Shown one piece after another: positions 1-12,700 of a stretch of 64,000 bases of DNA (positions within the stretch are counted from its first letter, which is position 1; each line of letters opens with the position of its first letter). Source of the stretch: Theocolax elegans (Eukaryota > Arthropoda > Insecta > Hymenoptera > Cerocephalidae); assembly GCA_026168455.1 (NCBI GenBank), contig CM047427.1:37824905-37888904 (forward strand), written 5' to 3'. The translations under genes were made by a program, and so were the position numbers. The notes beneath the pieces are model-generated. The model searched no databases and had not been told where the DNA came from. It saw only the letters and a list, made by a program, of their open reading frames with translations.

Positions 1-125
<125 letters not shown>

Positions 126-126
126 G

Positions 127-1659
127 ACGCAGAGGCTGGTACTCCTACCGAAGGGAAACAAACCCCCGGAGGAGCCATCATCTTACCGCCCGCTCTGTCT
201 ACTGGATATAGTTGGGAAGCTTCTGGAGCGGGTGATCTGTGCCAGGCTCGCAGCGGCCATCGGTCGGGCCGGAGACCTCTCCGACAACCAGTTCGGCTTC
301 CGAAAGGGTCGATCGACCATGGACGCTGTAGGTAGAGTTGTTGGTATAGCCACAAACGCCATCAATGCTGGTCGGAGTGCAAGGCGGATGTGTGCCATCA
401 TCACCTTGGACATCCGGAATGCCTTCAACTCTGCCAGATGGGACGACATCATGCTGTCCCTGCAGCACTTCCAAGTGCCACTGTATCTCAGGGAGGTCAC
501 CTCGAGTTACCTGACTGACCGTACTCTGCTCTACGACACCGACGACGCTGTGCACTCCCACAACATCACGGGAGGCGTGCCGCAGGGTTCGGTCATTGGG
601 CCCCTACTCTGGAACGCTGTCTATGACGGCCTGCTTAGGCAGCAACTTCCGGAGGGTGTCTCGATGGTGGCTTTCGCGGACGACGTGGCGCTAGTGGTGG
701 TCGCAAAGAGTGTCGAAGAGATCGAATATCTCGGAGACGTCTCTATAGAAGTGGTCGCCACTTGGTTGAGAGACCACGGACTTAGTCTGGCGGCGGAAAA
801 AACGGAGGCGGTGCTCATCTCTCGCACAAAAAAGGAGAGGACCGCCACCTTCACGGTAGGTAAAGAACGGATACGGTCGGTGAAAACGTTGAAGTATTTA
901 GGTGTCACACTAGACGCGCGGCTGTCGTTCAAACACCATCTCGCGAACGCAGGCTCAAAGGCGGCAAAGGTGGCCCGTGCGCTGGCGGGCATCATGCCCA
1001 ACATCGGGGGACCCCAGCAACCGCGAAGGTCTCTCCTTGCCTCGGTGGTGAACTCCGTAATTTTATACGGAGCTCCTATCTGGGCTGATGCCCTGAACAG
1101 GCACAAGAGCTTTGGTGCTCCGTGCCAGAGAGCCTGCAGGATAGCTGCGCTAAGGGTGGCCCGGGCGTACCGAACCGTATCTGACATTGCGCTCTCGGTG
1201 GTCGCGGGGACCGCCCCCTTCGACCTCCTGGCAGCCGAGAGAGCTGAAAGACACCGTGAGGGTGGGCGACGCCTAGAAGAGAACCGCTGCCACAACCGAT
1301 GGTCATTGTGGACCGTAGAGGAGTGGCAGCGGAGATGGGACTCAGCCAGGGACGGCCGCTGGACCTACCGCATCATCCCGCGGATCCGGGAGTGGGTGAG
1401 CAGGAAACACGGCTTCGTCAGTTTCCAGCTTACCCAGGTATTGACCGGGCACGGATGCTTCCGTAGCTACCTATTTCGTATAGGGGTCTACGGCAGCGCA
1501 GAGTGCCCGGCTTGTCCAGGGGTAGACGAAGACGTGGAACACGTCCTCCTATGGTGTCCTCGTTTCAGGGAGGAACGGGACCAGTTTCAAGTCACTTGGA
1601 GCGGTCCCCTCACCCCTGAGGGCATCGGGGCGTGCCTGCTTGACTCCCAGGACGGATGA
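127..1659 (+). CDS. R1-clade LINE reverse transcriptase, 5'-truncated ORF2 with intact C-terminus
   Basis: This is the C-terminal part of the ORF2 protein of a non-LTR retrotransposon, which copies element RNA at a nicked target. The frame is open from just after a TAG at 124-126 to a TGA at 1657. Visible RT motifs in order are SSYRPLCLLD, QFGFRKGRST, the motif A aspartate in TLDIRNAFN, GGVPQGSVIGPLLW (motif B), the catalytic FADD in VAFADDVALVV, and LKYLGVTLDARL. A CCHC-type zinc finger (CPACPGVDEDVEH then C) follows, as in R1-clade ORF2. No stop or frameshift is seen in 1.5 kb. The endonuclease domain is missing because the copy is truncated at the microsatellite. A close but decayed relative lies at 47,268-48,850. 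No start codon belongs to this fragment. Confidence 0.92.
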   Translation, partial: TQRLVLLPKGNKPPEEPSSYRPLCLLDIVGKLLERVICARLAAAIGRAGDLSDNQFGFRKGRSTMDAVGRVVGIATNAINAGRSARRMCAIITLDIRNAFNSARWDDIMLSLQHFQVPLYLREVTSSYLTDRTLLYDTDDAVHSHNITGGVPQGSVIGPLLWNAVYDGLLRQQLPEGVSMVAFADDVALVVVAKSVEEIEYLGDVSIEVVATWLRDHGLSLAAEKTEAVLISRTKKERTATFTVGKERIRSVKTLKYLGVTLDARLSFKHHLANAGSKAAKVARALAGIMPNIGGPQQPRRSLLASVVNSVILYGAPIWADALNRHKSFGAPCQRACRIAALRVARAYRTVSDIALSVVAGTAPFDLLAAERAERHREGGRRLEENRCHNRWSLWTVEEWQRRWDSARDGRWTYRIIPRIREWVSRKHGFVSFQLTQVLTGHGCFRSYLFRIGVYGSAECPACPGVDEDVEHVLLWCPRFREERDQFQVTWSGPLTPEGIGACLLDSQDG

Positions 1660-1919
1660 AACGCGGTAGGGACCCACTGTACGTCCGTAGTGGACAGGCT
1701 GGGTCTCATCAGAAGAGAAGAGGAGAGAAGAGTTGCGATCGCAGCGGTAGTGGGCTAGTGTAGCCGTTGCCTCCCCCCGCGAAGTAATGCCATGCGGCGG
1801 CTCCCGCGCGGGAATAAAGGTAAGAAAAAAGGTGGAGTTTCAGTGGGTATGCCTATCGACATCCTTCGGTAGGAGAGTCCCACACACGGGGAGTCTCGCA
1901 TGGCTCCAGTCATGGTGCA
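1660..1919 (+). mobile_element. LINE 3' UTR, proximal part
   Basis: Non-coding sequence after the ORF2 stop. It contains AATAAA near 1812 and a stretch (GGGTATG... then GAGTCCCACAC) that resembles the 3' UTR of the LINE at 48,590-48,850. It ends at the TTAA at 1920, where DNA transposons split the LINE. The continuation appears to be 17,031-17,068. Confidence 0.7.
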
Positions 1920-2055
1920 TTAAGGGGTCAAGCCTGGGTTAAATGTTATAAATAAATAAACAATTATTATTAGAATAAATTTTTTTTTTTAATTCTTCTT
2001 ACAAATTTATTTTTTTTTTACATAATATATATATATATTATACTTTATATTTATC

Positions 2056-2395
2056 AATATAAAAAATGTTTAAAAATATAATTTTTTCTCGCCCAGGCAA
2101 AAGTTTTTAAATTAATATTGAATTTTGTTGGTCTTGCTGAGCTAACGTCTAACGACTCTATAGACTTAAAATTTCTTTCTTTCTTATTAAAATATTTTCA
2201 ATTTTATTACTTAGTATTTATTTGCTTCTTCTTTTGGTTTATGTCTGGCGGCTTGTGGCCTTCATAATGTTGTCCTCGGGATTGATACGCGGCGAATTGT
2301 CGTGCCTTTTCGAGCGAGCAACTTGGAGTTCTTAGAGTCGTTAGACGTTAGCTCAGCAAGACCAACAAAATTCAATATTAATATAAAAAATGTTT
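2056..2395. mobile_element. 308-bp fold-back insertion (family V) with 16-bp target duplication
   Basis: AATATAAAAAATGTTT occurs at 2056-2071 and again at 2380-2395, a perfect 16-bp direct repeat flanking an insert at 2072-2379. The insert has inverted ends built around TTGTTGGTCTTGCTGAGC (near 2125) and its reverse complement near 2350. It shares most of its length with the 830-bp insert at 56,575-57,404, but lacks the hammerhead-like segment found there. Variable 13-16-bp duplications suggest retroposition rather than a cut-and-paste mechanism. Confidence 0.75.
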
Positions 2396-3780
2396 ATTAT
2401 GTATTTTTAATCCTGGATATTAAACTTCTAATGATATTAAAAAATTGATCAATTTTTGCAGTTGCCGCAGGATATTGAAGCACTGAATGCATCTTTTAAT
2501 GTCTAATAAGTCTTAAAATGTTCATGGAACATATGTTTACAGACTTATGTTTTTCTTTTTTTGAAAAAAAAATTAATAACAATGTATTAAATATAAAAGT
2601 TGATAATAATAAGAAAAATAGTGAATGTTATGTACGTATACGTACATAACATTCACCTAAAACTTATCTTTTTGAAAATTGGGCAACATAAGTCCGTAGA
2701 AATATATATTTTAAAAGTTTCCCCAAAATTTCAAAGTGATTCATCAACCTGGCTCTGAAATATCCTGCGGCAAGTAAGCTAAAATCATTAAAAAACCATT
2801 AATGAGATAAATGCATTTAAAGTTTCACTTATTAGATTTAAAGTTTTACTTATTTTATAATTCTAATACCGTATTCTTCAGGTATTATACAATTTATATA
2901 TATATAATCTTAATAATATATATATTTAATAGGTTTATAATGCCTTTTTTCTGGTTTATTAATATAATACTCAGTATATTTTTTTAATATACATGTATTA
3001 TCTAAAATAACAGAAAATCAACTTCAAAAATCAGTTTCTTTATAAAAAGAGGAATAAAATTTTTTAAAACTACAAGAATACTTTGCTATTATTGAATATT
3101 AATGCATGATTATATGGATTTTAAAAAATATTTTGATAAAAAATCATATACTATATTATATGATTATAATTTTTATTATATAAGCATTAAATTTAATTAA
3201 AAATATGTAAAGAATGCAGTAAAAACAAAAACTGTTTGTCAGTTGTGTACAATATCTCTTTCACTCTCTCTCACATGACAAGTCTTCCATAAGATTATTG
3301 ATTTTTCGGATAGCCTTGTCACGTGATAGAGAAAGAGAGACGGCATATATAGTGTTACAGCTGCTAATGGAAGTGTGCACCAGCCACACGTTTGTAGTTC
3401 AGTTTTAAGCTATTATAATATCAAGTAGAATTATATATTATATATATTATATTATATAATAGCTAAATAAAATAAGTAAAAAAAACAAGTGGTTTATAAA
3501 ACTGCATGAACAAATTATATCAGATAAGTATTTGCATAACCTTAAATTTATATTTTGTTTATGTCAAGAAATTGATTCTTTGTTTCTCCATTTCAGCATA
3601 ACCAATGTGTCAACACTTAGATATACAATATTTGCAGAATACAGATAAAATTATAAACAAGTGTTTTGTTATGCTCAGTGTATTTGTGCTTAGTGCGATA
3701 TTATGTGGTTGAAGTTATTTTATGTGTACTTATTTGTGAAAGTGTTTCAAACCTCCAATATAATTAGTATATTTCATGCC
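2396..3780. other. AT-rich interior of TTAA element 1, no gene seen
   Basis: No coding signal in any frame. The only structure noted is an imperfect palindrome at about 3253-3341: TC-rich left arm ending CACATGACAAG, GA-rich right arm beginning CTTGTCACGTG. It is followed by a TATATA box-like stretch at 3344. It could be a promoter region of the element. Confidence 0.5.
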
Positions 3781-4521
3781 GTAAAGTACCACTCTCTATA
3801 TTCTTTTGTTTCTTCTTCTGGTCGCAATTCACATGCTCTGCAAAAAGATTGCTTTGGAGGAACGTCAATTACTTTTTTATTCTCATGCAGTATCAACACC
3901 TTGAAGAGAATTGAATCCTCGCTTCCTCCAAGAACCATCACCTGATAGACTTACATGGCAATTCTGACTTGTTGAATCATATACTTGCTCGACAGTTGCT
4001 TTCATAGACTGTTTACCAACTTCTTTACAAACATTTTTTATCTCTGTATTAATAATGTCATAATTACTGTGACAAACTGGACTCGGCAAATCCATATTTC
4101 CACAAAAAGTAACTAAACCAACATGCCCATGACCAAGAGTTCTCATTGTGTACCCTAACGTCTATTTATTTCATAAGCGTTACTTTTTTTCCAACTTTTC
4201 TACTTGAATCAATAACAAATACCTTAAAACAGTTTGTACATGTTATTGTTATTTTACTTCCCAAACCTCTCACATCAACTTCAGAAAATTTAACTGTACC
4301 ATGACAATTCTGACAAACTAAAAATTCTTCTAATGTTGGGAAAAGTAGTGATATATCAATAATTCTATTTTCTGTGCTACTTTCTTCAATGGTATCAGTT
4401 TTTAACTTTTTACTTGATCTGGATCAATGTTGATGGAAGTGCATCGTAGTTGAATCTTACTGATGTTGATAATTTTTTTATGAGCAGATGTACCAGGTAT
4501 TCTATTACTTGAGTCTGGCAT
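3781..4521 (-). pseudogene. Mutator-like transposase domain relic (PF20700-type)
   Basis: Read on the minus strand from ATG at 4521, the segments in order are SNRIPGTSAHKKI, then after a frameshift IIDISLLFPTLEEFLVC with a C-x2-C pair (CQNC), VRGLGSKITITC with a second pair (CTNC), LGHGHVGLVTFCGNMDLPSP, VSLSGDGSWRKRGFNSLQGV, and after another frameshift a third pair (FCRAC). This order matches what I recall of the 'Mutator-like transposase domain' proteins common in arthropod genomes. Frameshifts or stops near 4398, 4150 and 3885 break it. It is the only transposase trace inside a TTAA element here. The family name rests on memory of motifs and needs a profile search. Confidence 0.7.
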
Positions 4522-5040
4522 TTTTTTTACTGCTCTTTTTTTGTATAAACTTATAATTAATTTCTTAAAACTAATAAAATTTAAAGTTAAAAATATACTT
4601 TTAATTTAAAATCCACTGAGTATTTACTAAAATAATGTAAATACTTTATCAATGCAGACAATATTTACTTCAAATAGAACTGTACGTATTTGTGCAGTAT
4701 ATTAGAGTAAAAGGAATCATTTATTTATTAACTATTAAATTTGAATCGTATGGTAAAGTAGATTTCTACTGTTTACCAAACTCTACGCTTGATAGTTGCT
4801 TCGTTTAATATACTTGTATGTAAACGTCGAAAACCTCGCAAATATTATTTTAGTTAAATTAAAATAAAATGTCTTTTTTTGCAAAAATAATTTTAGAGAA
4901 ATAATGTCTATTGATGCTTACTTTATTTCAATTATAACTTGCGAAAAAATTTTTTGTTTTTTTTCAAATTTTGGGATAATGTTTTATGTAAGAAATACTT
5001 TAAAAAAAGTTAATAAAAAAAAAATCGATTTTTTGAGCAG
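4522..5040. other. Right subterminal region of TTAA element 1
   Basis: AT-rich, no open frame of note. It lies upstream of the minus-strand transposase relic, so any element promoter would be here. I see no clear TATA/initiator pair that stands out from the AT background. Confidence 0.4.
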
Positions 5041-5087
5041 TTAACCCAGGCTTGACCCCTTAAGGGGATGCCATACCTGAATTAAAT

Positions 5088-6460
5088 CCTACTATGCCGA
5101 CACCTGTATATTACACGCATTATTTCTCCTATTACTATTACCTAATACAATGACAACCTATAAACGCAGTGGAGGCATATTTGTAATAAATATATTAAAT
5201 AAATTATAAGTACAAAAGTTTGAATTGTGCTAAAATGTGCTTATAATTTGAAAAATACGATCTCAAACATAACCTCTCTTAGTTAACAGGCAACAACGAT
5301 TTAATTGAATTTTGTAAAAACTGGATAGATTTCTAACAAATACAGTGCAGACGCACAATTTCACGATATTGATAAATGTTGGAACACTAAAAAAAACAGT
5401 CAAAAGTGCACGATGAAGAAATAAATTGAAAAATACGACTGATACAAAGACGTTGGGAAGCTGGTACTAGATATTTGTGATGGAAATAAATATAGATTGC
5501 AATTACAAACATCAAGAAACAAAGTAGAGGCAACATTTTACATTACCTTAGATTCATTTTTCAGTAAAAACTAGAGGAATACATAATCAATTGAAAAATT
5601 ATTTGAAAAATAAAAAAGATATTCATTCCTTCTAAAATTGTGTAATTTAGCAGACCGAAGAGTAAGAAAAAGTTTAGCTACGTAGTTTGAAAATCCACCA
5701 GTAGGTGGCGACGCTAAGCGTTTCCATGTATTATTTCATTCGTGGTGGAATAGGCGACGGATTCTATAGGAGGTCCGTGCACGATCGGGCCGTTTGCCGC
5801 ACGCACATCGTAATTTCAAATACATTGTACTGTACCGACACTGAATGTTGGGTGCATTATTTGTTTAATTCCAATATAATGACAGCTACAAAACGGGGTA
5901 GAGGAACATTTTTAGTCTAGATTTAAAGTAAATTAAAAGTACAAAAGTTGAATTTATGGCCATATATCGTTAAAATTTGAAAAATACGAATTGAAACATA
6001 ACCTCTCTCAGTCTACAGCGAGGGATTCTATAGGAGGAGCGTGCACCGATTTGGGCCGTCTGCCGCACGCACTTCGTACTTTCAAATACATTGTACTATG
6101 TCGACACTGAATGTTGAGTGCACTATTTCTTTAATTCCAATTATTTAACATAATGGCAGCTAGAAAACAGGTTAGAGGCATATTATTAATATACATTTTA
6201 AGTGTATAACAAGTACAAAAGTTGAATTTATGATAAAATATCGTTAAAATTTGAAAAATTCGAGTTGAAACATAACCTCTCTTTGTCAACAGGCAACAAC
6301 GATTTATTTTAATATTGTAAAAACGGTGCAGATACATAAGTTCACGATATTGGTAAAAGTAGGAATACTAAAAAAGCAGACAAAAGTGCACGACAAAAAA
6401 TTAAAAGAAAAATACGATGAATACTAAGACGGTAGAAAGCTTGTATCATATATTCTGGAT
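5088..6460. repeat. Three diverged tandem subterminal repeats
   Basis: Three copies start near 5088, 5825 and 6080. Each runs from a CCGACACTG-like motif through an AAAGTACAAAAGTT-like block to GAAACATAACCTCTCT, and two go on to CAGGCAACAACGATTTA. A second motif, GATTCTATAGGAGG followed by GTGCAC and CCGCACGCAC, precedes the second and third copies at 5760 and 6012. A related version lies near the opposite end at 15,573-15,625. Shared left and right subterminal motifs could be transposase binding regions. Confidence 0.65.
5696..5712 (+). promoter_or_regulatory. CTCF-like motif, left end of element 2
   Basis: CCACCAGTAGGTGGCGA contains CCAGTAGGTGGC, which fits the CTCF core CCASYAGRKGGC. Related motifs lie at the opposite end (16,875-16,933). 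This is a motif match by eye only. Confidence 0.4.
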
Positions 6461-6704
6461 GGAATAAACGTTTCTTCGTTATACGTCAGTTCTAAAAAAG
6501 TATGTGCTATCCACTTTTATCACTTTTATTTGAAATACCGTATTTTGTTGGTTTTTTTATGTCGATTCGGATAGTTTAACGTTGGCTACATAGTACTGAA
6601 AATTTCAAAATTAATATCAATAAGGACAAAATGATAATAAGAAAAAAAAAATCGATTCCACTCCATAACATTGTGCAGCAATTAGTAATAATTTAATAGC
6701 TATT
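6461..6704. other. Spacer between subterminal repeats and satellite
   Basis: AT-rich sequence with no recognised element. The first, diverged hairpin monomer begins just after it. Confidence 0.5.
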
Positions 6705-9700
6705 CGATGGATATCTGCGAGGCGAGACAATCTCAGCGACGCGCCGAGCGTGTCTCGCCTCGCAGGTTACCCGCGACAATAATCAATCGCTGAAGTCTTC
6801 CAAGAAATAGTATTACTGTGTATACATGACTGAAAATAATTTTCGGTTTACCTACACAAACACTGCTATAATAATAGTATATTATGACACTGTTGTGGGA
6901 GATGGTTTTCTACCTTTTTCGAGGTTGTTCGCACGAGCGAAGCGAGTGAGAACATCGAGAAAGATAAAAAAACATCTTCCACAATAGTTTCATACAATAT
7001 TTTATAACATTAGAACCTCAAAATCTGAAATGAAAGTGGGATTTTGAGATTAAAATGTATAAAAATATAAAATTTGTTACAATATATTATGTGTGTGCTT
7101 ATAACATATCAGTGGATATCTACGAGGCGAGACACTCTCGGCGCGTCGTCCAGATTGTCTCGCCTCGTAGATATCCATCGAGAACTAAAAAGCAGCCATC
7201 CGAGAAAAAGTATTTTTTTTATATATAAAATACTAAAAATAATTTTCGGTTTACATTCACAAACTCTGCTATAATAAAAATATAAAATTTGTTACAAAAT
7301 ATTATGTGTTTCCTTATAACATAACGGCGGATATCTACGAGGCGAGACACTTTCGGCGCGTCGTCCAGATTGTCTCGCCTCGTAGATATCCATCAAGAAC
7401 TAAAAAGCAACCACCCGAGAAAAAGTATTTTTTGTGTATATATGACTAAAAATAATTTTTGGTTACCATCACAAACACTGCTATAAAAAAAAAATAAAAT
7501 TTTTTACTATATATTATGTGTTTCCTTATAACATATCGGTGGATATCTACGAGGCGAGACACTCTCGGCGCGTCGTCCAGATTGTCTCGCCTCGTAGATA
7601 TCCATTGAGAACTAAAAAGCAGCTATCCGAGAAAAGGTATTTTTTGTGTATATATTACTTAAAATAATTTACGCTTCACCTTCACAAACACTGCTAGAAT
7701 AAAAATATAAAATTCGTACAATAATTATTTGTGTTTGCTTTTAGTCTCGATGGATATCTACGAGGCGAGACAATTTAAACAATGCGCCGTGGGTGTCTCG
7801 CCTCGAAGGTTCACGCGGCAATAATCAGTCGCCACAGCGTTCCGAGAACAAGTATTTTTTGTGTATATATGACTAAAAATAATTTTCGGTTTACCTACAC
7901 AAACACTGCTACAAAAAAAAATAAAATTTGTTACAATATATTATGTGTTTCCTTATAACATAACGACGGATATCTACGACGCGAGACACTTTCGGCGCGT
8001 CGTCCAGACTGTCTCGCCTCGTAGATATCCATCAAGAACTAAAAAGCAACCACCCGAGAAAAAGTATTTTTTGTGTATATATTACTAAAAAGAATTTACG
8101 CTTCACCTTCACAAACACTGATAGAATAAAAATATAAAATTTGTAACAATATATTATGTGTCTGCTTATAACATAACGGCGGATATCTACGAGGCGAGAC
8201 ACTATCGGCGCGTCGTCCAGATTGCTTCGCCCCGTAGATATCCATTGAGAACTAAAAAGCAGCTAACCGAGAAAAAGTATTTTTTGTGTACATATTACTA
8301 AAAATAATTTACGCTTCACCTTCACAAACACTGCTAGATTAAAAATATAAAATTTGTAACAATAATTATTTGTGTTTGCTTTTTAGGCTCGATGGATATC
8401 TACGAGGCGAGACAATCTAAACAATGCGCCGTGGGTGTCTCGCCTCGAAGGTTCACGCGGCAATAATCAGTCGCCGCATCGTTCCGAGAACAAGTATTTT
8501 TTGTGTATATATGACTAAAAATAATTTTCAGTTTACCTACACAAACACTGCTACAAAAAAAAAATAAAATTTTTTACTATATATTATGTGTTTCCTTATA
8601 ACATAACGGCGGATATCTACGAGGCGAGACACTTTCGGCGCGTCATCCAGATTGTCTCGCCTTGTAGATATCCATCGAGAACTAAAAAGCAACCACCCGA
8701 GAAAAAGTATTTTTGTGTATATATGACTAAAAATAATTTTCGGTTTACCTACACAAACACTGCTATAAAAAAAAATAAAATTTGTTACAATATATTATGT
8801 GTCTGCTTATGACATATCGGTGGATATCTACGAGGCGAGACACTCTCGGCGCGTCGTTCAGATTGTCTCGCCTCGTAGATATCCATCGAGAACTAAAAAG
8901 CAGCCATCCGAGAAAAAGTATTTTTTGTATATATAAAATACTAAACATAATTTTCGGTTTACTTTCACAAACACTGCTACAAAAAAAAATAAAATTTGTT
9001 ACAATATATTATGTGTTTGCTTATAACATAACGGAGGATATCTACGAGGCGAGACACTCTCGGCGCGTCGTCCAGATTGTCTCGCCTCGTAGATATCCAT
9101 TGAGAACTAAAAAGCAGCTATCCGAGAAAAGGTATTTTTTGTGTATATATTACTTAAATAATTTACGCTTCACCTTCACAAACACTGCTAGAATAAAAAT
9201 ATAAAATTCGTAACAATAATTATTTGTGTTTGCTTTTTAGTCTCGATGGATATCTACGAGGCGAGACAATTTAAACAATGCGCCGTGGGTGTCTCGCCTC
9301 GAAGGTTCACGCGGCAATAATCAGTCGCCACAGCGTTCCGAGAACAAGTATTTTTTGTGTATATATGACTAAAAATAATTTTCGGTTTACCTACACAAAC
9401 ACTGCTACAAAAAAAAATAAAATTTGTTACAATATATTATGTGTTTCCTTATAACATAACGACGGATATCTACGACGCGAGACACTTTCGGCGCGTCGTC
9501 CAGACTGTCTCGCCTCGTAGATATCCATCAAGAACTAAAAAGCAACCACCCGAGAAAAAGTATTTTTTGTGTATATATTACTAAAAAGAATTTACGCTTC
9601 ACCTTCACAAACACTGATAGAATAAAAATATAAAATTTGTAACAATATATTATGTGTCTGCTTATAACATAACGGCGGATATCTACGAGGCGAGACACTA

Positions 9701-12700
9701 TCGGCGCGTCGTCCAGATTGCCTCGCCCCGTAGATATCCATTGAGAACTAAAAAGCAGCTAACCGAGAAAAAGTATTTTTTGTGTACATATTACTAAAAA
9801 TAATTTACGCTTCACCTTCACAAACACTGCTAGATTAAAAATATAAAATTTGTAACAATAATTATTTGTGTTTGCTTTTTAGGCTCGATGGATATCTACG
9901 AGGCGAGACAATCTAAACAATGCGCCGTGGGTGTCTCGCCTCGAAGGTTCACGCGGCAATAATCAGTCGCCGCATCGTTCCGAGAACAAGTATTTTTTGT
10001 GTATATATGACTAAAAATAATTTTCAGTTTACCTACACAAACACTGCTACAAAAAAAAAATAAAATTTTTTACTATATATTATGTGTTTCCTTATAACAT
10101 AACGGCGGATATCTACGAGGCGAGACACTTTCGGCGCGTCATCCAGATTGTCTCGCCTTGTAGATATCCATCGAGAACTAAAAAGCAACCACCCGAGAAA
10201 AAGTATTTTTTGTGTATATATGACTAAAAATAATTTTCGGTTTACCTACACAAACACTGCTATAAAAAAAAAATAAAATTTGTTACAATATATTATGTGT
10301 CTGCTTATGACATATCGGTGGATATCTACGAGGCGAGACACTCTCGGCGCGTCGTTCAGATTGTCTCGCCTCGTAGATATCCATCGAGAACTAAAAAGCA
10401 GCCATCCGAGAAAAAGTATTTTTTGTATATATAAAATACTAAACATAATTTTCGGTTTACTTTCACAAACACTGCTACAAAAAAAAATAAAATTTGTTAC
10501 AATATATTATGTGTTTGCTTATAACATAACGGAGGATATCTACGAGGCGAGACACTCTCGGCGCGTCGTCCAGATTGTCTCGCCTCGTAGATATCCATTG
10601 AGAACTAAAAGCAGCTATCCGAGAAAAGGTATTTTTTGTGTATATATTACTTAAAATAATTTACGCTTCACCTTCACAAACACTGCTAGAATAAAAATAT
10701 AAAATTTGTAACAATATATTATGTGTCTGCTTATAACATAACGGCGGATATCTACGAGGCGAGACACTATCGGCGCGTCGTCCAGATTGTCTCGCCTCGT
10801 AGATATCCATCGAGAACTAAAAAGCAGCTATCCGAGAAAAGGTATTTTTTGTGTATATATGACTAAAAATAATTTTCGGTTTACCTTCACAAACACTGCT
10901 ATAAAAAAATAAAATTTGTTACAATATATTATGTGTTTGCTTATAACATATCGGTGGATATCTACGAGGCGAGACACTCTCGGCGCGTCGTCCAGATTGT
11001 CTCGCCTCGTAGATATCCATCGAGAACTAAAAAGCAGCTATCCGAGAAAAGGTATTTTTTGTGTATATATACTTAAAATAATTTACGCTTCACCTTCACA
11101 AACACTGCTAGAATAAAAATATAAAATTCGTAACAATAATTATTGTGTTTGCTTTTTAGTCTCGATGGATATCTACGAGGCGAGACAATTTAAACAATGC
11201 GCCGTGGGTGTCTCGCCTCGAAGGTTCACGCGGCAATAATCAGTCGCCACAGCGTTCCGAGAACAAGTATTTTTTGTGTATATATGACTAAAAATAATTT
11301 TCGGTTTACCTACACAAACACTGCTACAAAAAAAAATAAAATTTGTTACAATATATTATGTGTTTCCTTATAACATAACGACGGATATCTACGACGCGAG
11401 ACACTTTCGGCGCGTCGTCCAGACTGTCTCGCCTCGTAGATATCCATCAAGAACTAAAAAGCAACCACCCGAGAAAAAGTATTTTTGTGTATATATTACT
11501 AAAAGAATTTACGCTTCACCTTCACAAACACTGATAGAATAAAATATAAAATTTGTAACAATATATTATGTGTCTGCTTATAACATAACGGCGGATATCT
11601 ACGAGGCGAGACACTATCGGCGCGTCGTCCAGATTGCCTCGCCCCGTAGATATCCATTGAGAACTAAAAAGCAGCTAACCGAGAAAAAGTATTTTTTGTG
11701 TACATATTACTAAAAATAATTTACGCTTCACCTTCACAAACACTGCTAGATTAAAAATATAAAATTTGTAACAATAATTATTTGTGTTTGCTTTTTAGGC
11801 TCGATGGATATCTACGAGGCGAGACAATCTAAACAATGCGCCGTGGGTGTCTCGCCTCGAAGGTTCACGCGGCAATAATCAGTCGCCGCATCGTTCCGAG
11901 AACAAGTATTTTTTGTGTATATATGACTAAAAATAATTTTCGGTTTACCTACACAAACACTGCTACAAAAAAAAAATAAAATTTTTTACTATATATTATG
12001 TGTTTCCTTATAACATAACGGCGGATATCTACGAGGCGAGACACTTTCGGCGCGTCATCCAGATTGTCTCGCCTTGTAGATATCCATCGAGAACTAAAAA
12101 GCAACCACCCGAGAAAAAGTATTTTTTGTGTATATATGACTAAAAATAATTTTCGGTTTACCTACACAAACACTGCTATAAAAAAAAAAAAAAATTTAAA
12201 ATTTGTTACAATATATTATGTGTCTGCTTATGACATATCGGTGGATATCTACGAGGCGAGACACTCTCGGCGCGTCGTTCAGATTGTCTCGCCTCGTAGA
12301 TATCCATCGAGAACTAAAAAGCAGCCATCCGAGAAAAGTATTTTTTGTATATATAAAATACTAAACATAATTTTCGGTTTACTTTCACAAACACTGCTAC
12401 AAAAAAAAATAAAATTTGTTACAATATATTATGTGTTTGCTTATAACATAACGGAGGATATCTACGAGGCGAGACACTCTCGGCGCGTCGTCCAGATTGT
12501 CTCGCCTCGTAGATATCCATTGAGAACTAAAAAGCAGCTATCCGAGAAAAGGTATTTTTTGTGTATATATTACTTAAAATAATTTACGCTTCACCTTCAC
12601 AAACACTGCTAGAATAAAAATATAAAATTCGTAACAATAATTATTGTGTTTGCTTTTTAGTCTCGATGGATATCTACGAGGCGAGACAATTTAAACAATG

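Larger units (their letters stand above)
1920..5063. mobile_element. TTAA-flanked DNA transposon 1 (Kolobok-like), 3.1 kb
   Basis: TTAA at 1920-1923 and 5060-5063 flank perfect terminal inverted repeats, GGGGTCAAGCCTGGGTT at 1924-1940 and its reverse complement at 5043-5059. TTAA duplications are shared by the piggyBac and Kolobok superfamilies. The GGGG end argues against piggyBac, whose ends usually begin CC. The interior is AT-rich and holds a broken transposase on the minus strand (3781-4521) and a later insertion (2072-2379). The right TTAA is shared with the next element, which appears to have inserted there. The Kolobok assignment is inference; the TIRs and TTAA are seen directly. Confidence 0.85.

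Noticed and set aside
621..1295. 224-codon minus-strand frame opposite the LINE RT
   Set aside because: Shadow of the intact RT frame on the plus strand, without recognisable motifs.
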